Shown: positions 1 through 9,382, numbered from the stretch's first letter. The stretch is DNA of 64,000 nt from Devosia sp. (GCF_028290625.1 NZ_JAQGJM010000001.1:1-64000), one strand, 5' to 3'. Made by a program: numbers and translations. The notes: a model not told the origin generated them from the sequence alone.

Positions 1-182
1 GTGGCCATCCTTTGAGTGGGATGACGAACGTCGCGCTGGCCCAGGGATCGCGCGACCGCATTCCCCTCCCACCAAACTCCCCACGGCCGTTCGTCGCGAA
101 CCCGCAGCCATTGTGGAGATATCGGGGGTGATTATGGGGGAGGTTTTGAGGGTGGGGAGAAGGGGGATAGATTGGGGCATGC

Positions 183-337
183 CCTCGTGGTTCGAGGCTC
201 GCGAAGGGCTCGCACCTCACCATGAGGGCTACTGAGGGAATTGCGGTGTTTCATCGGGTATCGCTGGCTCGATAGATTTCATTGCCCCAGTAGTCCTCAT
301 GGTGAGGCGGGAGCGCAGCGAGCCTCGAACCACGAGG
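183..337. repeat. Inverted pair of about 45-bp GC-rich repeats
   Basis: The left arm (183-227) and right arm (295-337) are near-perfect reverse complements separated by about 67 bases. Both carry the CCTCRTGGT...ACCAYGAGG outline, so each arm is itself partly palindromic. This resembles the dispersed intergenic elements common in Hyphomicrobiales. No gene was found in 1-842, so this stretch is a repeat-rich spacer downstream of pckA. Confidence 0.75.
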
Positions 338-393
338 ACGTGGCATGATGGTGGTTTCGCGATGATCTTGCGGCTGCGGCAATATCTGGGGCT

Positions 394-428
394 GGGCCCG
401 GCCTGCGCCGGGGTGACACCGTGGGTGG
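394..428 (+). repeat. Dispersed GC-rich intergenic unit, copy 1
   Basis: This copy has the core GGCCTGCGCCGGGGTGACAC. Related copies occur at 643-676 in the same orientation, at 7679-7709 and 7786-7819 facing each other, and at 16985-17020 inverted. All lie in gene-free spacers. The core contains a short GGCC/GGGG hairpin. Confidence 0.65.
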
Positions 429-480
429 GTAGGTGTTGTGCCAAGCAAGGCGAGAAGCGCGATAGTTTTGCGCTAACGAT

Positions 481-592
481 ACCCCCACCCGGCCTCCCCT
501 GGAAGGGGGAGGAGATCGCGCCACTCTTGGAACTCGATCCAGTTTAACTCACCGGTAGACTCCTCCCCTCGAGGGGGAGGTTGGGTGGGGGT
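481..592. repeat. Inverted repeat pair of C-rich/G-rich 32-base arms
   Basis: The arm at 481-513 and the arm at 561-592 are reverse complements with a few mismatches (outer part ACCCCCACCC, inner part CCTCCCC...GGGGAGGA). The loop is about 47 bases. Transcripts on either strand would fold into a long hairpin. No coding potential is evident. Confidence 0.7.
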
Positions 593-642
593 GATCGGAG
601 CCGCGATGTCGCACTATGCGGCGACCTTGCGGCTGGGATCTC

Positions 643-676
643 GGGATGGGCTCCGGCCTACGCCGGGTGACACCGG
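643..676 (+). repeat. Dispersed GC-rich intergenic unit, copy 2
   Basis: This copy reads GGGCTCCGGCCTACGCCGGG followed by TGACACCGG. It differs from copy 1 by a few bases, including a compensated change in the small hairpin, and keeps the TGACACCG tail. Confidence 0.6.
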
Positions 677-705
677 GGGTGGGGAGGTGAGCGATGCGCA
701 CTCCA

Positions 706-782
706 CACTCGGTCTTCCGGTCGCACTAAATTCGGTGGAGCGGCGAGCGGCCCGCGGGTCAAGCCCGCGGGAAGACCGAGTG
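706..782. repeat. Palindromic element with perfect 13-bp outer arms and a CCCGCGGG hairpin
   Basis: CACTCGGTCTTCC at 706-718 and its exact reverse complement at 770-782 enclose a CCCGCGGG/CCCGCGGG inner hairpin near 760-769. It lies about 60 bases beyond the pckA stop, but no T-run follows, so it is listed as a repeat and not a terminator. Confidence 0.6.
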
Positions 783-842
783 GGTGGAGGTATGTGCCCC
801 GATGTCCGAAGGTGCCACAGCTCTCGGACAGGGAGCTGATTC

Positions 843-2432
843 TCACTCCGCCGCTTGAGCCAATCTCGGCCCGGCCGAGGCATCAGCCTCGCCGCCGAAT
901 TTCTCGAAATTCTTGCGGAACAATCCGGCGAGATAGATCGCCTTGGCGTCATAGGCGTCACCATCGGCCCAGGTGGCCCGTGGCGTTAGCAACTTGCTAT
1001 CAACCCCCTCAACCGCCAGTGGCACCTCAAACCCGAACAGCTCATCAACCCGCATCGGGGCCGTCTCCAGCGCGCCGCCAAGGGCGCCGTTGAGCAGGCG
1101 GCGGGTGGAGGCGATGTCGATGCGCTTACCCACGCCGTAGCCGCCGCCGGTCCAGCCGGTATTGATCAGCCAGGCGGCGGCGCCGCTGGAGCGCAGTTTC
1201 TCGGCCAGCATCTCGCCATAGACGCCGGGATGCAGCGGCATGAAGGGGGCGCCGAAGCAGGCCGAAAACGTTGCCTGCGGCTCGGTGACGCCGCGCTCGG
1301 TGCCGGCCACCTTGGCGGTGTAGCCGGAGAGGAAGTGATAAACCGCCTGCTCGGGCGTCAGCCGGGCAATCGGCGGCAGCACGCCAAAGGCGTCGGCGGT
1401 CAGGAACACCACGGTGCGCGGCGTGCCGCCGACGCTGCCCTTGGCGATCGAGGGCAGTACGCTGAGCGGATAGGCGGCGCGGGTGTTTTCGGTCAGCGAG
1501 ATATCGTCGAATTCGGGAACCTGACCGGCGTCGAGCACGACGTTTTCCAGCACGGTGCCGAAGCGGCGCGTGGCCGCGAAGATTTCGGGCTCCGCGCTGG
1601 CGCTGAGCTTGACGGTCTTGGCGTAGCAGCCGCCTTCGAGGTTGAACACGCCGTCCGCACTCCAGCCATGCTCGTCATCGCCGATCAGGGGGCGGCTCGG
1701 ATCATTGCTGAGCGTGGTCTTGCCGGTGCCCGACAGGCCGAAGAACAGGGCGGTTTCGCCGTTGGCGCTCAGATTGGCCGAGCAATGCATCGGCAGCACG
1801 CCTTGGCGCGGGGCATGGAAATTGAACAGCGAAAATACCGACTTCTTGATTTCCCCGGCATAGAGCGTGCCGGCGATGACCACAATGTTGCGGCTCATGT
1901 CGAGCGCGATCACCGTATCGGTGCGGCTGCCATGGCGGGCCGGATTGGCCTTGAAGTGCGGCACATGCACGATGGTGACCTGCGTGGCATTCGGGCCGGT
2001 CTCGACCTCGCCGGGGCGAATAAGCAGGTTGCGGATGAACAGCGCATGCCAGGCGCTCGGCGTCAGCACCGTCACGCCATATTGGTGGCGTGGATCGGCC
2101 CCGGCCAGGAGGTCCTGGCGGTGCAGGTCCTGCCCGGTCAGCGACGCGATGGCATCGGCCAGCAGCACGTCGAAATGATGCGGGCTCATGGCGCCCGAAT
2201 TGTCCCACCAGACGCTATTCTCGGTCAGCCCGTCGCGGACGATGAACTTGTCCTTGGGCGAGCGCCCGGTGAAATGGCCGGTGCGCACCGAAACGGCGCC
2301 GTCCGCCGTCAGCTCGGCCTCGTGCCGCTCCACGGCTCTTGCCACCAGCACCGGGGCGATGGCGTTAACCGAAATCGCGTCGGCGCCATCTGTTATGGTC
2401 TGGCGCAAGGCCTGATGATCGAACATGCTCAT
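843..2432 (-). CDS. pckA: Phosphoenolpyruvate carboxykinase (ATP)
   Basis: Catalyses the ATP-dependent conversion of oxaloacetate to phosphoenolpyruvate, the first committed step of gluconeogenesis, in the cytoplasm. The 529-residue product matches the usual length of the family. It shows the conserved GRSPKDKF stretch early, the kinase-1a P-loop [11 protein letters not shown] mid-protein and the downstream IGDDEHGW metal-binding stretch. The start at 2432 (MSMFDHQ) is chosen because GGGAG lies eight bases upstream; a longer reading to 2597 has no such site and adds residues foreign to the family. The gene is divergent from chvI with a 252-base gap, an arrangement shared with rhizobia, where ChvI/ChvG-linked control of pckA has been discussed. 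Confidence 0.96.
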   Translation of the reverse strand: MSMFDHQALRQTITDGADAISVNAIAPVLVARAVERHEAELTADGAVSVRTGHFTGRSPKDKFIVRDGLTENSVWWDNSGAMSPHHFDVLLADAIASLTGQDLHRQDLLAGADPRHQYGVTVLTPSAWHALFIRNLLIRPGEVETGPNATQVTIVHVPHFKANPARHGSRTDTVIALDMSRNIVVIAGTLYAGEIKKSVFSLFNFHAPRQGVLPMHCSANLSANGETALFFGLSGTGKTTLSNDPSRPLIGDDEHGWSADGVFNLEGGCYAKTVKLSASAEPEIFAATRRFGTVLENVVLDAGQVPEFDDISLTENTRAAYPLSVLPSIAKGSVGGTPRTVVFLTADAFGVLPPIARLTPEQAVYHFLSGYTAKVAGTERGVTEPQATFSACFGAPFMPLHPGVYGEMLAEKLRSSGAAAWLINTGWTGGGYGVGKRIDIASTRRLLNGALGGALETAPMRVDELFGFEVPLAVEGVDSKLLTPRATWADGDAYDAKAIYLAGLFRKNFEKFGGEADASAGPRLAQAAE

Positions 2433-2610
2433 CTTGTCGCTCCCAATGTTCGGCACGAAAAGACTTTGCGTGCCGGCCAACTGGGCGCAAACTACTGTGC
2501 ATGATGGGACGCCAACCATCCCCAAATCGGTCTTAAGACTGAAGTTGCATCGGCTTTTGTAGGGGTTGCCAGGTTCCATTACCCTTGGCCGCGCCATATT
2601 TAACGCGTAT

Positions 2611-2639
2611 TTGTCGCTTGCAACGACGCAGCCTAAAAG
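2611..2639 (+). promoter_or_regulatory. Candidate sigma-70 promoter for chvI
   Basis: TTGTCG (2611-2616), a 17-base spacer and TAAAAG (2634-2639) give a four-of-six match in each hexamer, 45 bases before the chvI start. The 2433-2684 gap must also hold the pckA promoter on the other strand; I see no clear one. Confidence 0.3.
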
Positions 2640-2684
2640 CGTCCAGGCCGTTGCGCCTGTCTACAAACAAGAGAAAGGCAGCTC

Positions 2685-3401
2685 ATGCCAAAGATCGCCC
2701 TGGTGGACGACGACCGCAATATTCTCACTTCCGTGTCGCTGACGCTGGAAGCCGAAGGATATCAGGTCGCCACTTATACCGACGGCGCCTCGGGCCTCGA
2801 GGGTCTGACCACCGACAAGCCGGACCTGGCCATTTTGGATATCAAGATGCCGCGCATGGACGGCATGGAGCTGCTGCGCCGACTGCGCCAGAAATCGGAC
2901 GTACCGGTGATTTTTCTCACCAGCAAGGACGAGGAAATCGACGAGCTGTTCGGCCTCAAGATGGGCGCCGACGATTTCATCACCAAGCCGTTCTCCCAGC
3001 GCCTGCTGGTCGAGCGCGTCAAGGCGATCCTGCGCCGCGCGGCCCCGCGCGATCCCTCGGCGCCGGCCGGCGTGCCGGGCGAACCGGGTTCGGGCAAGGC
3101 GCTGATCGAGCGTGGCTCGCTGGTGATGGACGAGGAGCGCCATACCTGCACCTGGAAGGGCCAGCGCGTCACGCTGACCGTGACTGAATTTTTGATCCTG
3201 CAGGCCTTGGCGCTGCGGCCGGGCGTGGTCAAGTCGCGCAATGCCTTGATGGACGCCGCCTATGACGACCAGGTCTATGTCGACGATCGCACCATCGACA
3301 GCCACATCAAGCGGCTGCGCAAGAAGTTCAAGGCCACCGACGACGACTTCGAGATGATCGAAACGTTGTATGGCGTCGGCTACCGCTTCAAGGAGCAATA
3401 A
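2685..3401 (+). CDS. chvI: Response regulator ChvI, OmpR/PhoB family
   Basis: DNA-binding output of the ChvG/ChvI two-component system, which in related bacteria controls cell envelope, acid response and exopolysaccharide genes. The 238-residue protein has an N-terminal receiver domain with the acidic cluster VDDD at 7-10, phospho-acceptor Asp52 ([10 protein letters not shown]), TS at 79-80 and Lys101 (TKPF). A winged-helix trans_reg_C domain follows (about 135-235, ending YGVGYRF). A purine-rich AGAAAGG precedes the ATG. The kinase gene follows at once, so the pair is co-transcribed. Assignment to ChvI rather than a generic OmpR regulator rests on sequence and on the pckA/chvG/hprK neighbourhood. 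Confidence 0.93.
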   Translation: MPKIALVDDDRNILTSVSLTLEAEGYQVATYTDGASGLEGLTTDKPDLAILDIKMPRMDGMELLRRLRQKSDVPVIFLTSKDEEIDELFGLKMGADDFITKPFSQRLLVERVKAILRRAAPRDPSAPAGVPGEPGSGKALIERGSLVMDEERHTCTWKGQRVTLTVTEFLILQALALRPGVVKSRNALMDAAYDDQVYVDDRTIDSHIKRLRKKFKATDDDFEMIETLYGVGYRFKEQ

Positions 3402-3408
3402 GAAGCCT

Positions 3409-5208
3409 TTGGCTATTCTGGATCACGAGCGTGAAGAGGACACCGGCGCTGCGGCGCCGGTCGAGCATACGGCTGCGCCGCCTCCCAAGGAGCCCAAGCG
3501 CCGCCGCCACCTTTGGCGCACGCTGATCACGCCATTCTACAAGCTGGCCTATGGCATCGGGAAGTTCCTCGATTTCACCATTTTCTCCAGCCTGACGCGC
3601 CGCATCATGGTGCTGAACCTGGCGGGCCTGCTGGTTCTGGTGGTGGGCATTCTGTACCTCAACCAGTGGCGCGCCGGGCTGATCGATGCCCGCGTGCAGT
3701 CGCTGCGGGTGCAGGGCGAAATCATCGCCGCCGCCGTCGCCGCCTCGGCCACGGTCGATAGCGACGTGATTTCGATCAATCCCGATCGCCTGCTCGAGCT
3801 GCAAAGCGGCTCCTCGGTGTCGCCGCTGAGCTATTTCGATCCGAGCCTGGAATTTCCCATCAATCCTGAACGCGTCGCGCCGCTACTGCGCAACCTGATC
3901 ACGCCCACCCGCACCCGCGCTCGCATCTACGATCAGGGCGGGTTGATGATTCTCGACAGCGACAATATCTATGCCCGCGGCGAGGTGATCCGGCAGGCGA
4001 TCACCACCGAGCCACCGTTCTTCCTGTGGGATTGGTGGAATGCCGTCCTGGCCTGGGTGCCGGGCGACAATTATCCAAAGTACCAGGAATACGACATCGA
4101 CGAGGGCCGCCGCTATCCCGAGGTGGATTCGGCGCTACAGGGCGCGCCGGCCGATTTCGTGCGCGTCGATGCGCATAATCAACTGGTGGTTTCGGTCGCG
4201 GTGCCGGTGCAGCGGCTGCGTGCCGTCGTGGGCGTTATCCTGCTGTCGACGGCGCCGGGCGATATCGACCAGATCGTCACCCAGGAGCGCTGGGGCATTC
4301 TGCGTATCGCGCTGATCGCAGCGGCCGTGCAGATCGCGCTGTCATTGCTGCTGGCCGGCACCATCGCGGGGCCAATGCGGCGGCTATCGGCGGCGGCCGA
4401 GCGGGTGCAGACCGCCGGCAATGCGCGCGCCGAAATTCCCGATTTTACCGACCGTACGGACGAGATCGGCCATCTATCGGGCGCGCTGCGCTCGATGACC
4501 GACGCGCTCTACAACCGTATCGAGGCTATCGAGCGCTTTGCCGCCGACGTGGCTCATGAGCTGAAGAACCCGTTGACCTCGCTGCGATCAGCCGTCGAAA
4601 CCCTGCCGCGCGCCAAGCGGCCCGAGGATCTCGAACGACTCAACGCCATCATCCAGCATGATGTGCGGCGCCTCGATCGGCTGATTTCCGATATTTCCAA
4701 TGCCAGCCGGCTCGACGCCGAACTGGCCCGCGAAGGCGCCGAGCGCGTCGATATCGAAAAGCTAGCCGAAGCCATGGTGTCGATGCACAACGATATGGCG
4801 TCGCAGCGCAATGTCCATGTCGAAATGGCCAAGCGCGTCGGGCGCGGCGCGGCCATCGTCAATGGCCACGAAAGCCGGCTGGCGCAGGTGTTTTCCAACC
4901 TGATCGACAATGCCGTCTCGTTCTCGCCCGATGGCGGCGTGGTGCGCGTGGCGCTCGCCACCGATGCCGACGACATCAGCGTGACCATCACCGACGAAGG
5001 CCGCGGCATTACGGGCGACGCCACCCGCATCTTCCAGCGCTTTTATACCGATCGTCCCGATACCGAGAGCTTTGGCGACCATTCGGGGCTGGGCCTGTCG
5101 ATCTCCAAGCAGATCGTGGAGGCCCATAAGGGAACCATCAAGGCGCATAATCGCACTGACCGCTCCGGCGCTGTGTTCTCTGTTGTATTGCCCAAGGCGC
5201 GCAAATAG
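3409..5208 (+). CDS. chvG: Sensor histidine kinase ChvG
   Basis: Membrane kinase that phosphorylates ChvI. From the chosen TTG start it has 599 residues: a basic cytoplasmic N-terminus (EPKRRRH), transmembrane segment about 66-84, a periplasmic sensor domain of about 210 residues, a second membrane segment about 295-317, HAMP, HisKA with His383 in DVAHELKNP, and HATPase_c with N, G1 (DEGRGI) and G2 (GLGLSISK) boxes. The start is uncertain. TTG at 3409 has AGGAG at 3391-3395 and avoids overlap with chvI; an in-frame ATG at 3370 lies inside chvI without a visible Shine-Dalgarno. Only nine bases separate it from hprK. Confidence 0.92.
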   Translation: MAILDHEREEDTGAAAPVEHTAAPPPKEPKRRRHLWRTLITPFYKLAYGIGKFLDFTIFSSLTRRIMVLNLAGLLVLVVGILYLNQWRAGLIDARVQSLRVQGEIIAAAVAASATVDSDVISINPDRLLELQSGSSVSPLSYFDPSLEFPINPERVAPLLRNLITPTRTRARIYDQGGLMILDSDNIYARGEVIRQAITTEPPFFLWDWWNAVLAWVPGDNYPKYQEYDIDEGRRYPEVDSALQGAPADFVRVDAHNQLVVSVAVPVQRLRAVVGVILLSTAPGDIDQIVTQERWGILRIALIAAAVQIALSLLLAGTIAGPMRRLSAAAERVQTAGNARAEIPDFTDRTDEIGHLSGALRSMTDALYNRIEAIERFAADVAHELKNPLTSLRSAVETLPRAKRPEDLERLNAIIQHDVRRLDRLISDISNASRLDAELAREGAERVDIEKLAEAMVSMHNDMASQRNVHVEMAKRVGRGAAIVNGHESRLAQVFSNLIDNAVSFSPDGGVVRVALATDADDISVTITDEGRGITGDATRIFQRFYTDRPDTESFGDHSGLGLSISKQIVEAHKGTIKAHNRTDRSGAVFSVVLPKARK

Positions 5209-5217
5209 ATTGGCCGC

Positions 5218-5688
5218 ATGAGCAAACCGAAGAACGTGCATGGTACTGGGCTGGTATTGGGCGAAATCGGCGTTTTGTTGCGCGGTCCTTCGGGAGCCGG
5301 AAAGTCCGTTCTGGCGCTGAGCCTGCTCGATCGCTGGACCGATCGGGGGCAGCCATCATTCCTCGTCTCCGATGATCGGGTCGATCTGAGCGTCAAGGAC
5401 GATATCGTCACCATGCAGGCGCCGCCCAATCTGGGCGGGCTGGTCGAGTTGCGCGGACGCGGCCTGGTGCGGCGGCCGCAGCAGTCCGAGGCGCGCGTGC
5501 ATCTGGTGATCGACCTGGTCGAGGATTTCGCCCGCATGCTGGAGGAGGAAGAGTTTTCCACCGACCTGCTCGGCGCTGCCGTGGCGCGGGCCCCGGTGCC
5601 CAAGGCCGGCGTTGTCGGGCTGGGCCACCAGATGCTGCTGGTCAAGGAAGCCATCGCGGCGCTGAGCCCGCGCTCGGCGCTGGCGTGA
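5218..5688 (+). CDS. hprK: HPr kinase/phosphorylase, short alphaproteobacterial form
   Basis: Phosphorylates, and in many homologues dephosphorylates, the regulatory serine of HPr. The 156-residue protein is only the catalytic C-terminal half of the Gram-positive enzyme, the normal form in rhizobia and relatives. Visible motifs are the P-loop GPSGAGKS near residue 24, the DDR segment, and the HPrK signature LGGLVELRGRGLV. Genes for its substrate HPr and an EIIA lie 165 bases downstream. The set forms a regulatory phosphorelay without any sugar permease nearby. Confidence 0.92.
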   Translation: MSKPKNVHGTGLVLGEIGVLLRGPSGAGKSVLALSLLDRWTDRGQPSFLVSDDRVDLSVKDDIVTMQAPPNLGGLVELRGRGLVRRPQQSEARVHLVIDLVEDFARMLEEEEFSTDLLGAAVARAPVPKAGVVGLGHQMLLVKEAIAALSPRSALA

Positions 5689-5852
5689 CAAAATACCACT
5701 TGAATCCGTGCCACACCGGGGCAAGACTGAGTTCCCATGGCACTTTAGGCTGGGATATATCGGGCTTTTGATGACGCGTGGCGCGCGGCGGGATATACTG
5801 GCATGCCTTTAGCGTCGTACACTGACGTTCCGGGGCAGTCTGGGGAAATTGC

Positions 5853-6254
5853 ATGATCGGTATGGTTCTGGTGACGCATGGCGCGCTTGCCCATGAATTC
5901 AAGTCGGCGCTTGAGCATGTCGTCGGACCGCAGGATCACTGCGAGACCATCGCCATTGGTCCGGACGACAATATGGAAGAGCGCCGCAACGACATCCTCA
6001 AGGCCATCGACGATGCCGAGGACGGCGACGGCGTCATCATCCTGACCGACATGTTCGGCGGCACCCCGTCCAACCTGGCCATTTCGGTGATGCAGAACCG
6101 CCAGGTCGAGGTGATCGCCGGCGTTAACCTGCCCATGCTGGTCAAGCTGGCGCGCATCCGCGGCGACATGCCGATCAAGGAAGCCGTCAACATGGCCCAG
6201 GAGGCGGGCCGCAAATATATCAACGTCGCCAATTCGATCCTCGGGGCCAACTAA
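5853..6254 (+). CDS. PTS EIIA component, mannose/fructose-type (regulatory)
   Basis: Accepts phosphate from HPr; in alphaproteobacteria lacking sugar-transport PTS it acts as a regulator and not in uptake. The 133-residue single domain begins MIGMVLVTHG, with the phosphorylatable His9, and contains the FGGTPSN loop of the EIIA-Man fold. GGGGAAA precedes the start. Its stop shares one base with the HPr start (TAATG), so translation is coupled. Often named manX or ptsA-type EIIA-Man; no symbol is assigned because usage varies. Confidence 0.92.
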   Translation: MIGMVLVTHGALAHEFKSALEHVVGPQDHCETIAIGPDDNMEERRNDILKAIDDAEDGDGVIILTDMFGGTPSNLAISVMQNRQVEVIAGVNLPMLVKLARIRGDMPIKEAVNMAQEAGRKYINVANSILGAN

Positions 6255-6562
6255 TGGAGACCGCGGCCGGCGACCGCGCGGTTGCGCAGCAATTGACCAT
6301 CGTCAACCGCAAGGGCCTGCATGCCCGTGCCTCGGCGCGCTTCGTGCGCACCGCCGAGTGTTTCGACGCCACCATCAATGTCATCAAGGACGGCACCTCG
6401 GTGGCTGGCAATTCCATCATGGGCCTGATGATGCTGGGGGCCGGGCCTGGTTCGACCATCCTGGTGCAGGCCAGTGGCAAGCAGGCGCGCGAGGCGCTGG
6501 AAGCCATCGTCGAGCTGGTCAATAACGGCTTTGACGAGGACAGCGACGGGGCCGCGGGGTGA
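6254..6562 (+). CDS. ptsH: Phosphocarrier protein HPr
   Basis: Small phosphocarrier of the PTS. The 102-residue protein has His23 in KGLHARAS, the EI-dependent phosphorylation site, and the NSIMGLMML segment whose serine is the HPr-kinase site. The family is usually 85-90 residues; the extra length is a short N-terminal extension. It overlaps EIIA by one base and the next gene by four (GTGA). Enzyme I (PtsP) is not in the window. Confidence 0.93.
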   Translation: METAAGDRAVAQQLTIVNRKGLHARASARFVRTAECFDATINVIKDGTSVAGNSIMGLMMLGAGPGSTILVQASGKQAREALEAIVELVNNGFDEDSDGAAG

Positions 6563-7095
6563 GCGAGGCGATCGAACTGCATGCTGCCGATCCGGGCTGG
6601 CCTGCAGCTTTCGAAGCCGAGCGTGCGCTGATCCTGCCGTGCTTTATCACTCCGCCGCGCCTGCTGGAGCATATGGGCTCGACCGCGATCCCCGGTCTGC
6701 CGGCCAAGCCCGTCATCGACATCATTGCGCTGGTTGACGATCTCGATACAGCGCGCGCCGCCATCCTGGCGCTTGAGGCCACGGGCTATTCCTATTGGGC
6801 CGCTAATCCCGACACCACCAAGCTCTATCTGGCCAAGGGCCTGCCGCCGGCGCCACGTCGCACGCATCACCTGCACATCCACGATGATGCCGACGAGGTG
6901 AGGCGGCACCTGATGTTCCGCGATCACCTGCGCGCCAATCCTCAGGTTCGCGATGCCTATTTTGACCTCAAGCGGGATTTGGCCAGTCGCTTTCGCGATG
7001 ACCGCGAGGCATATTCCAAGCTTAAGACGGACTTCATTGACGCGCTCGTACTGTCGCTGGGCGGGCCGGCGCGCAAGGTTCCCTGGAACCGCTGA
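6559..7095 (+). CDS. GrpB family protein (nucleotidyltransferase fold)
   Basis: Member of the GrpB/UPF0157 family, which has the nucleotidyltransferase superfamily fold; the biochemical role is poorly known. In the 178 residues the family features are HMGSTAIPGLPAKPVIDI (about 35-53) and the HHLHI stretch. GTG start overlaps the HPr stop as GTGA, so it is translated with the PTS genes. That coupling may be accidental: GrpB proteins are not known PTS partners. Confidence 0.85.
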   Translation: MSEAIELHAADPGWPAAFEAERALILPCFITPPRLLEHMGSTAIPGLPAKPVIDIIALVDDLDTARAAILALEATGYSYWAANPDTTKLYLAKGLPPAPRRTHHLHIHDDADEVRRHLMFRDHLRANPQVRDAYFDLKRDLASRFRDDREAYSKLKTDFIDALVLSLGGPARKVPWNR

Positions 7096-7155
7096 CAGAC
7101 GCTGCCGTTGACCCGGCCATGAGCCAAGCAAGCCGAGCGCAAGGAGAGCCGTTTC

Positions 7156-7659
7156 ATGCGTCGAGTGGTAGCCGGTATTGGTGGTGTGGCTCTGGCCGTC
7201 GCGCTCAGCCAGTTTCCCGAATATGCCCAGCAATACACCCAACGCCTGGGCGGCGCGGTGGATGAGTTGCGCATTGTCACCGAGAAGTTCGACCACGATG
7301 CTCAGGAGGCCGGGCTGGATCGGCAACAGGCGCTGACGCGGTTCGAGGCGTCTTCGGATGAGTTCCTCGCGGGACGCGGCACCAGCGAGGCGGCTAATTT
7401 TGCCCGCTACGAGCAATTGAGCGCGACGCTCGCCCGCATCCAGAACGCCAATGCGGTGCAGCGCTTCCAGATGCTGCCGGCCTATTTCGATACCGATATC
7501 GGCGCCCGCACGCTGGAAAACTACCAGCCGGCTGTGCCGGTGACGGTGGAGGGGATTTTGTATGCCGGTGGGGGATTGCTGGTGGGTTATCTGGTGCTGT
7601 CGGGACTGTGGCGGTTCGTAACCATGCCGTTCCGGAGACGGTATCCGGCGTATCGGTAA
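7156..7659 (+). CDS. DUF2937 family membrane protein
   Basis: Function unknown. The 167-residue protein has a hydrophobic N-terminus (about 5-18) followed by QFPEYAQQYTQRLGGA, characteristic of DUF2937, a charged helical middle, and a C-terminal membrane segment about 133-153 (GILYAGGGLLVGYLVLSGLW), then a basic tail. This predicts an inner-membrane protein with a periplasmic helical domain. AAGGAGAG precedes the ATG. The 60-base gap from GrpB leaves operon membership open. Confidence 0.8.
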   Translation: MRRVVAGIGGVALAVALSQFPEYAQQYTQRLGGAVDELRIVTEKFDHDAQEAGLDRQQALTRFEASSDEFLAGRGTSEAANFARYEQLSATLARIQNANAVQRFQMLPAYFDTDIGARTLENYQPAVPVTVEGILYAGGGLLVGYLVLSGLWRFVTMPFRRRYPAYR

Positions 7660-7678
7660 AATCTCCGCGTGTTTTCCA

Positions 7679-7819
7679 CACTCGGTGTCACCCCGGCGCA
7701 GGCCGGGCCTATCCTGAGATTTCACCACAATCCGCTAGATCGCTCTGACTGCTCCACCTTGCGGCAAGCGACGCCATCTCGAAATGGGCCCCGGCCTTTG
7801 CCGGGGTGACACCGAGGGT
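7679..7819. repeat. Facing pair of the dispersed GC-rich unit
   Basis: The copy at 7679-7709 (minus) and the copy at 7786-7819 (plus) are reverse complements with a 76-base loop, sharing CTCGGTGTCACCCCGG. They fill most of the gap between the DUF2937 gene and ahcY. A transcript could form a large hairpin, which might also end transcription, but no T-run follows. Confidence 0.7.
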
Positions 7820-7853
7820 GTGGGTGATCCGGCGGTTGAAATTGTCACCTCGT

Positions 7854-7888
7854 TACCGGGATATAAACTTATCTTTATATCCCCGGTT
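7854..7888. promoter_or_regulatory. Palindrome upstream of ahcY, candidate regulator operator
   Basis: GATATAAA (7860-7867), six bases and TTTATATC (7874-7881) form a perfect inverted repeat, extended by CCGG on each side with one bulged base. It lies 65-100 bases before the ahcY start in otherwise GC-rich DNA. An ATATAAA-type palindrome before a SAM-cycle gene resembles sites of ArsR-type SAH/SAM-responsive repressors; that link is inference. The AT-rich core could instead be promoter sequence. Confidence 0.45.
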
Positions 7889-7952
7889 GATCCGCACCTG
7901 CCCTCCGCGTATAAGCCCCTCAATCGTCCCTGATCATGCCCGGAGCATCCTC

Positions 7953-9356
7953 ATGAGCCTCAAGCCGACCGACTATGCGGTCAAAGACATCGCCCTCGCT
8001 GATTTCGGCCGCAAGGAAATCACAATCGCCGAAATCGAAATGCCCGGCCTGATGTCGATCCGCGAGGAATACGCCGCGGCCCAGCCGCTCAAGGGCGCGC
8101 GCATTGCCGGCTCGCTGCACATGACCATCCAGACCGCGGTCCTCATCGAAACTCTGGTCGCGCTCGGCGCCGAAGTGCGCTGGGTGTCGTGCAACATCTT
8201 CTCAACCCAGGACCACGCTGCCGCGGCCATCGCTGCCGCCGGCATCCCGGTGTTCGCGCACAAGGGCGAAAGCCTTGAGGAATACTGGCAGTTCACCGAC
8301 CGCATGATGGATTGGGGCAATGGCCTCACCCCCAACATGATCCTCGACGATGGCGGCGACGCCACCATGTATATCCTCAACGGCGCCAAGGCCGAAAAGG
8401 ACATCTCCGTTCTCGACAAGCCGGGTAGCGAGGAAGAGGAAATCTTCTTCGCCACTATCAAGAAGCGCCTGGCTTCCAGCCCCGGCTTCTTCACCAAGAT
8501 CCGCGACGCCATCCGCGGCGTGTCGGAAGAAACCACCACGGGCGTGATGCGCCTCTATCAGCTGCACGCCAAGGGCGAGCTGCCGTTCCCCGCCATCAAC
8601 GTCAATGACTCGGTGACCAAGTCCAAGTTCGACAACAAGTACGGCACCCGCGAATCGCTGGTCGACGCCATCCGCCGCGGTACCGACGTGATGTTGGCCG
8701 GCAAGGTCGCCATCGTCTGCGGCTTCGGCGACGTGGGCAAAGGCTCGGCTGAATCGCTGCGTGGCGCTGGCGCCCGCGTGCTGGTGACCGAAGTCGACCC
8801 GATCTGCGCCCTGCAGGCCGCCATGGAAGGTTTTGAGGTCGTCACCCTCGAGGATGCCGCCCATCGTGCGGATATCGTCGTCACCGCCACGGGCAACCGC
8901 GACGTGCTGATGGTCGACGACATGCGCAACCTCAAGGACATGGCCATCGTCTGCAATATCGGCCATTTCGATAACGAGATCGACGTGCTCGGCCTGCGCA
9001 ACTTCAAGTGGACCAACATCAAGCCGCAGGTCGACGTGATCGAGCAGCCCAATGGCAAGCGCCTGATCTTGCTGTCCGAAGGCCGCCTGGTGAACCTGGG
9101 CAATGCCACCGGCCACCCTAGCTTCGTGATGTCGGCGAGCTTCGCCAACCAGACTTTGGCGCAGATCGAACTGTGGACCAATGGGGTGAACCTGGAGAAG
9201 AAAGTCCATGTTCTGCCCAAGCATCTCGATGAGAAAGTGGCCGAACTTCACTTGGCCAAGCTCGGCGCCAAGCTGACTAAACTGACCAAGACCCAAGCCG
9301 ACTATATTGGTGTTTCGCAGAACGGGCCATTCAAGTCGGGCGAATACCGGTACTGA
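7953..9356 (+). CDS. ahcY: Adenosylhomocysteinase
   Basis: Hydrolyses S-adenosylhomocysteine to adenosine and homocysteine with bound NAD, closing the methyl cycle in the cytosol. The 467-residue product has the family start [16 protein letters not shown], the substrate-domain [14 protein letters not shown], the NAD-binding [17 protein letters not shown] and the C-terminal KSGEYRY. Start 7953 has CGGAG ten bases upstream; an upstream in-frame start at 7806 runs through the repeat and palindrome and is rejected. It may serve the many methyltransferases of the window as well as general metabolism. A strong terminator follows. Confidence 0.97.
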   Translation: MSLKPTDYAVKDIALADFGRKEITIAEIEMPGLMSIREEYAAAQPLKGARIAGSLHMTIQTAVLIETLVALGAEVRWVSCNIFSTQDHAAAAIAAAGIPVFAHKGESLEEYWQFTDRMMDWGNGLTPNMILDDGGDATMYILNGAKAEKDISVLDKPGSEEEEIFFATIKKRLASSPGFFTKIRDAIRGVSEETTTGVMRLYQLHAKGELPFPAINVNDSVTKSKFDNKYGTRESLVDAIRRGTDVMLAGKVAIVCGFGDVGKGSAESLRGAGARVLVTEVDPICALQAAMEGFEVVTLEDAAHRADIVVTATGNRDVLMVDDMRNLKDMAIVCNIGHFDNEIDVLGLRNFKWTNIKPQVDVIEQPNGKRLILLSEGRLVNLGNATGHPSFVMSASFANQTLAQIELWTNGVNLEKKVHVLPKHLDEKVAELHLAKLGAKLTKLTKTQADYIGVSQNGPFKSGEYRY

Positions 9357-9382
9357 TTTATCCCTATTGCTGTTATGCTCAA

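Noticed and set aside
1230..2504. 424-codon plus-strand frame within pckA
   Set aside because: Antisense shadow of pckA; compositionally repetitive and without recognisable motif.
7660..7952. SAH or SAM riboswitch before ahcY
   Set aside because: I could not find the conserved core or pairing of known SAH/SAM classes; the AT palindrome explains the conspicuous part better.
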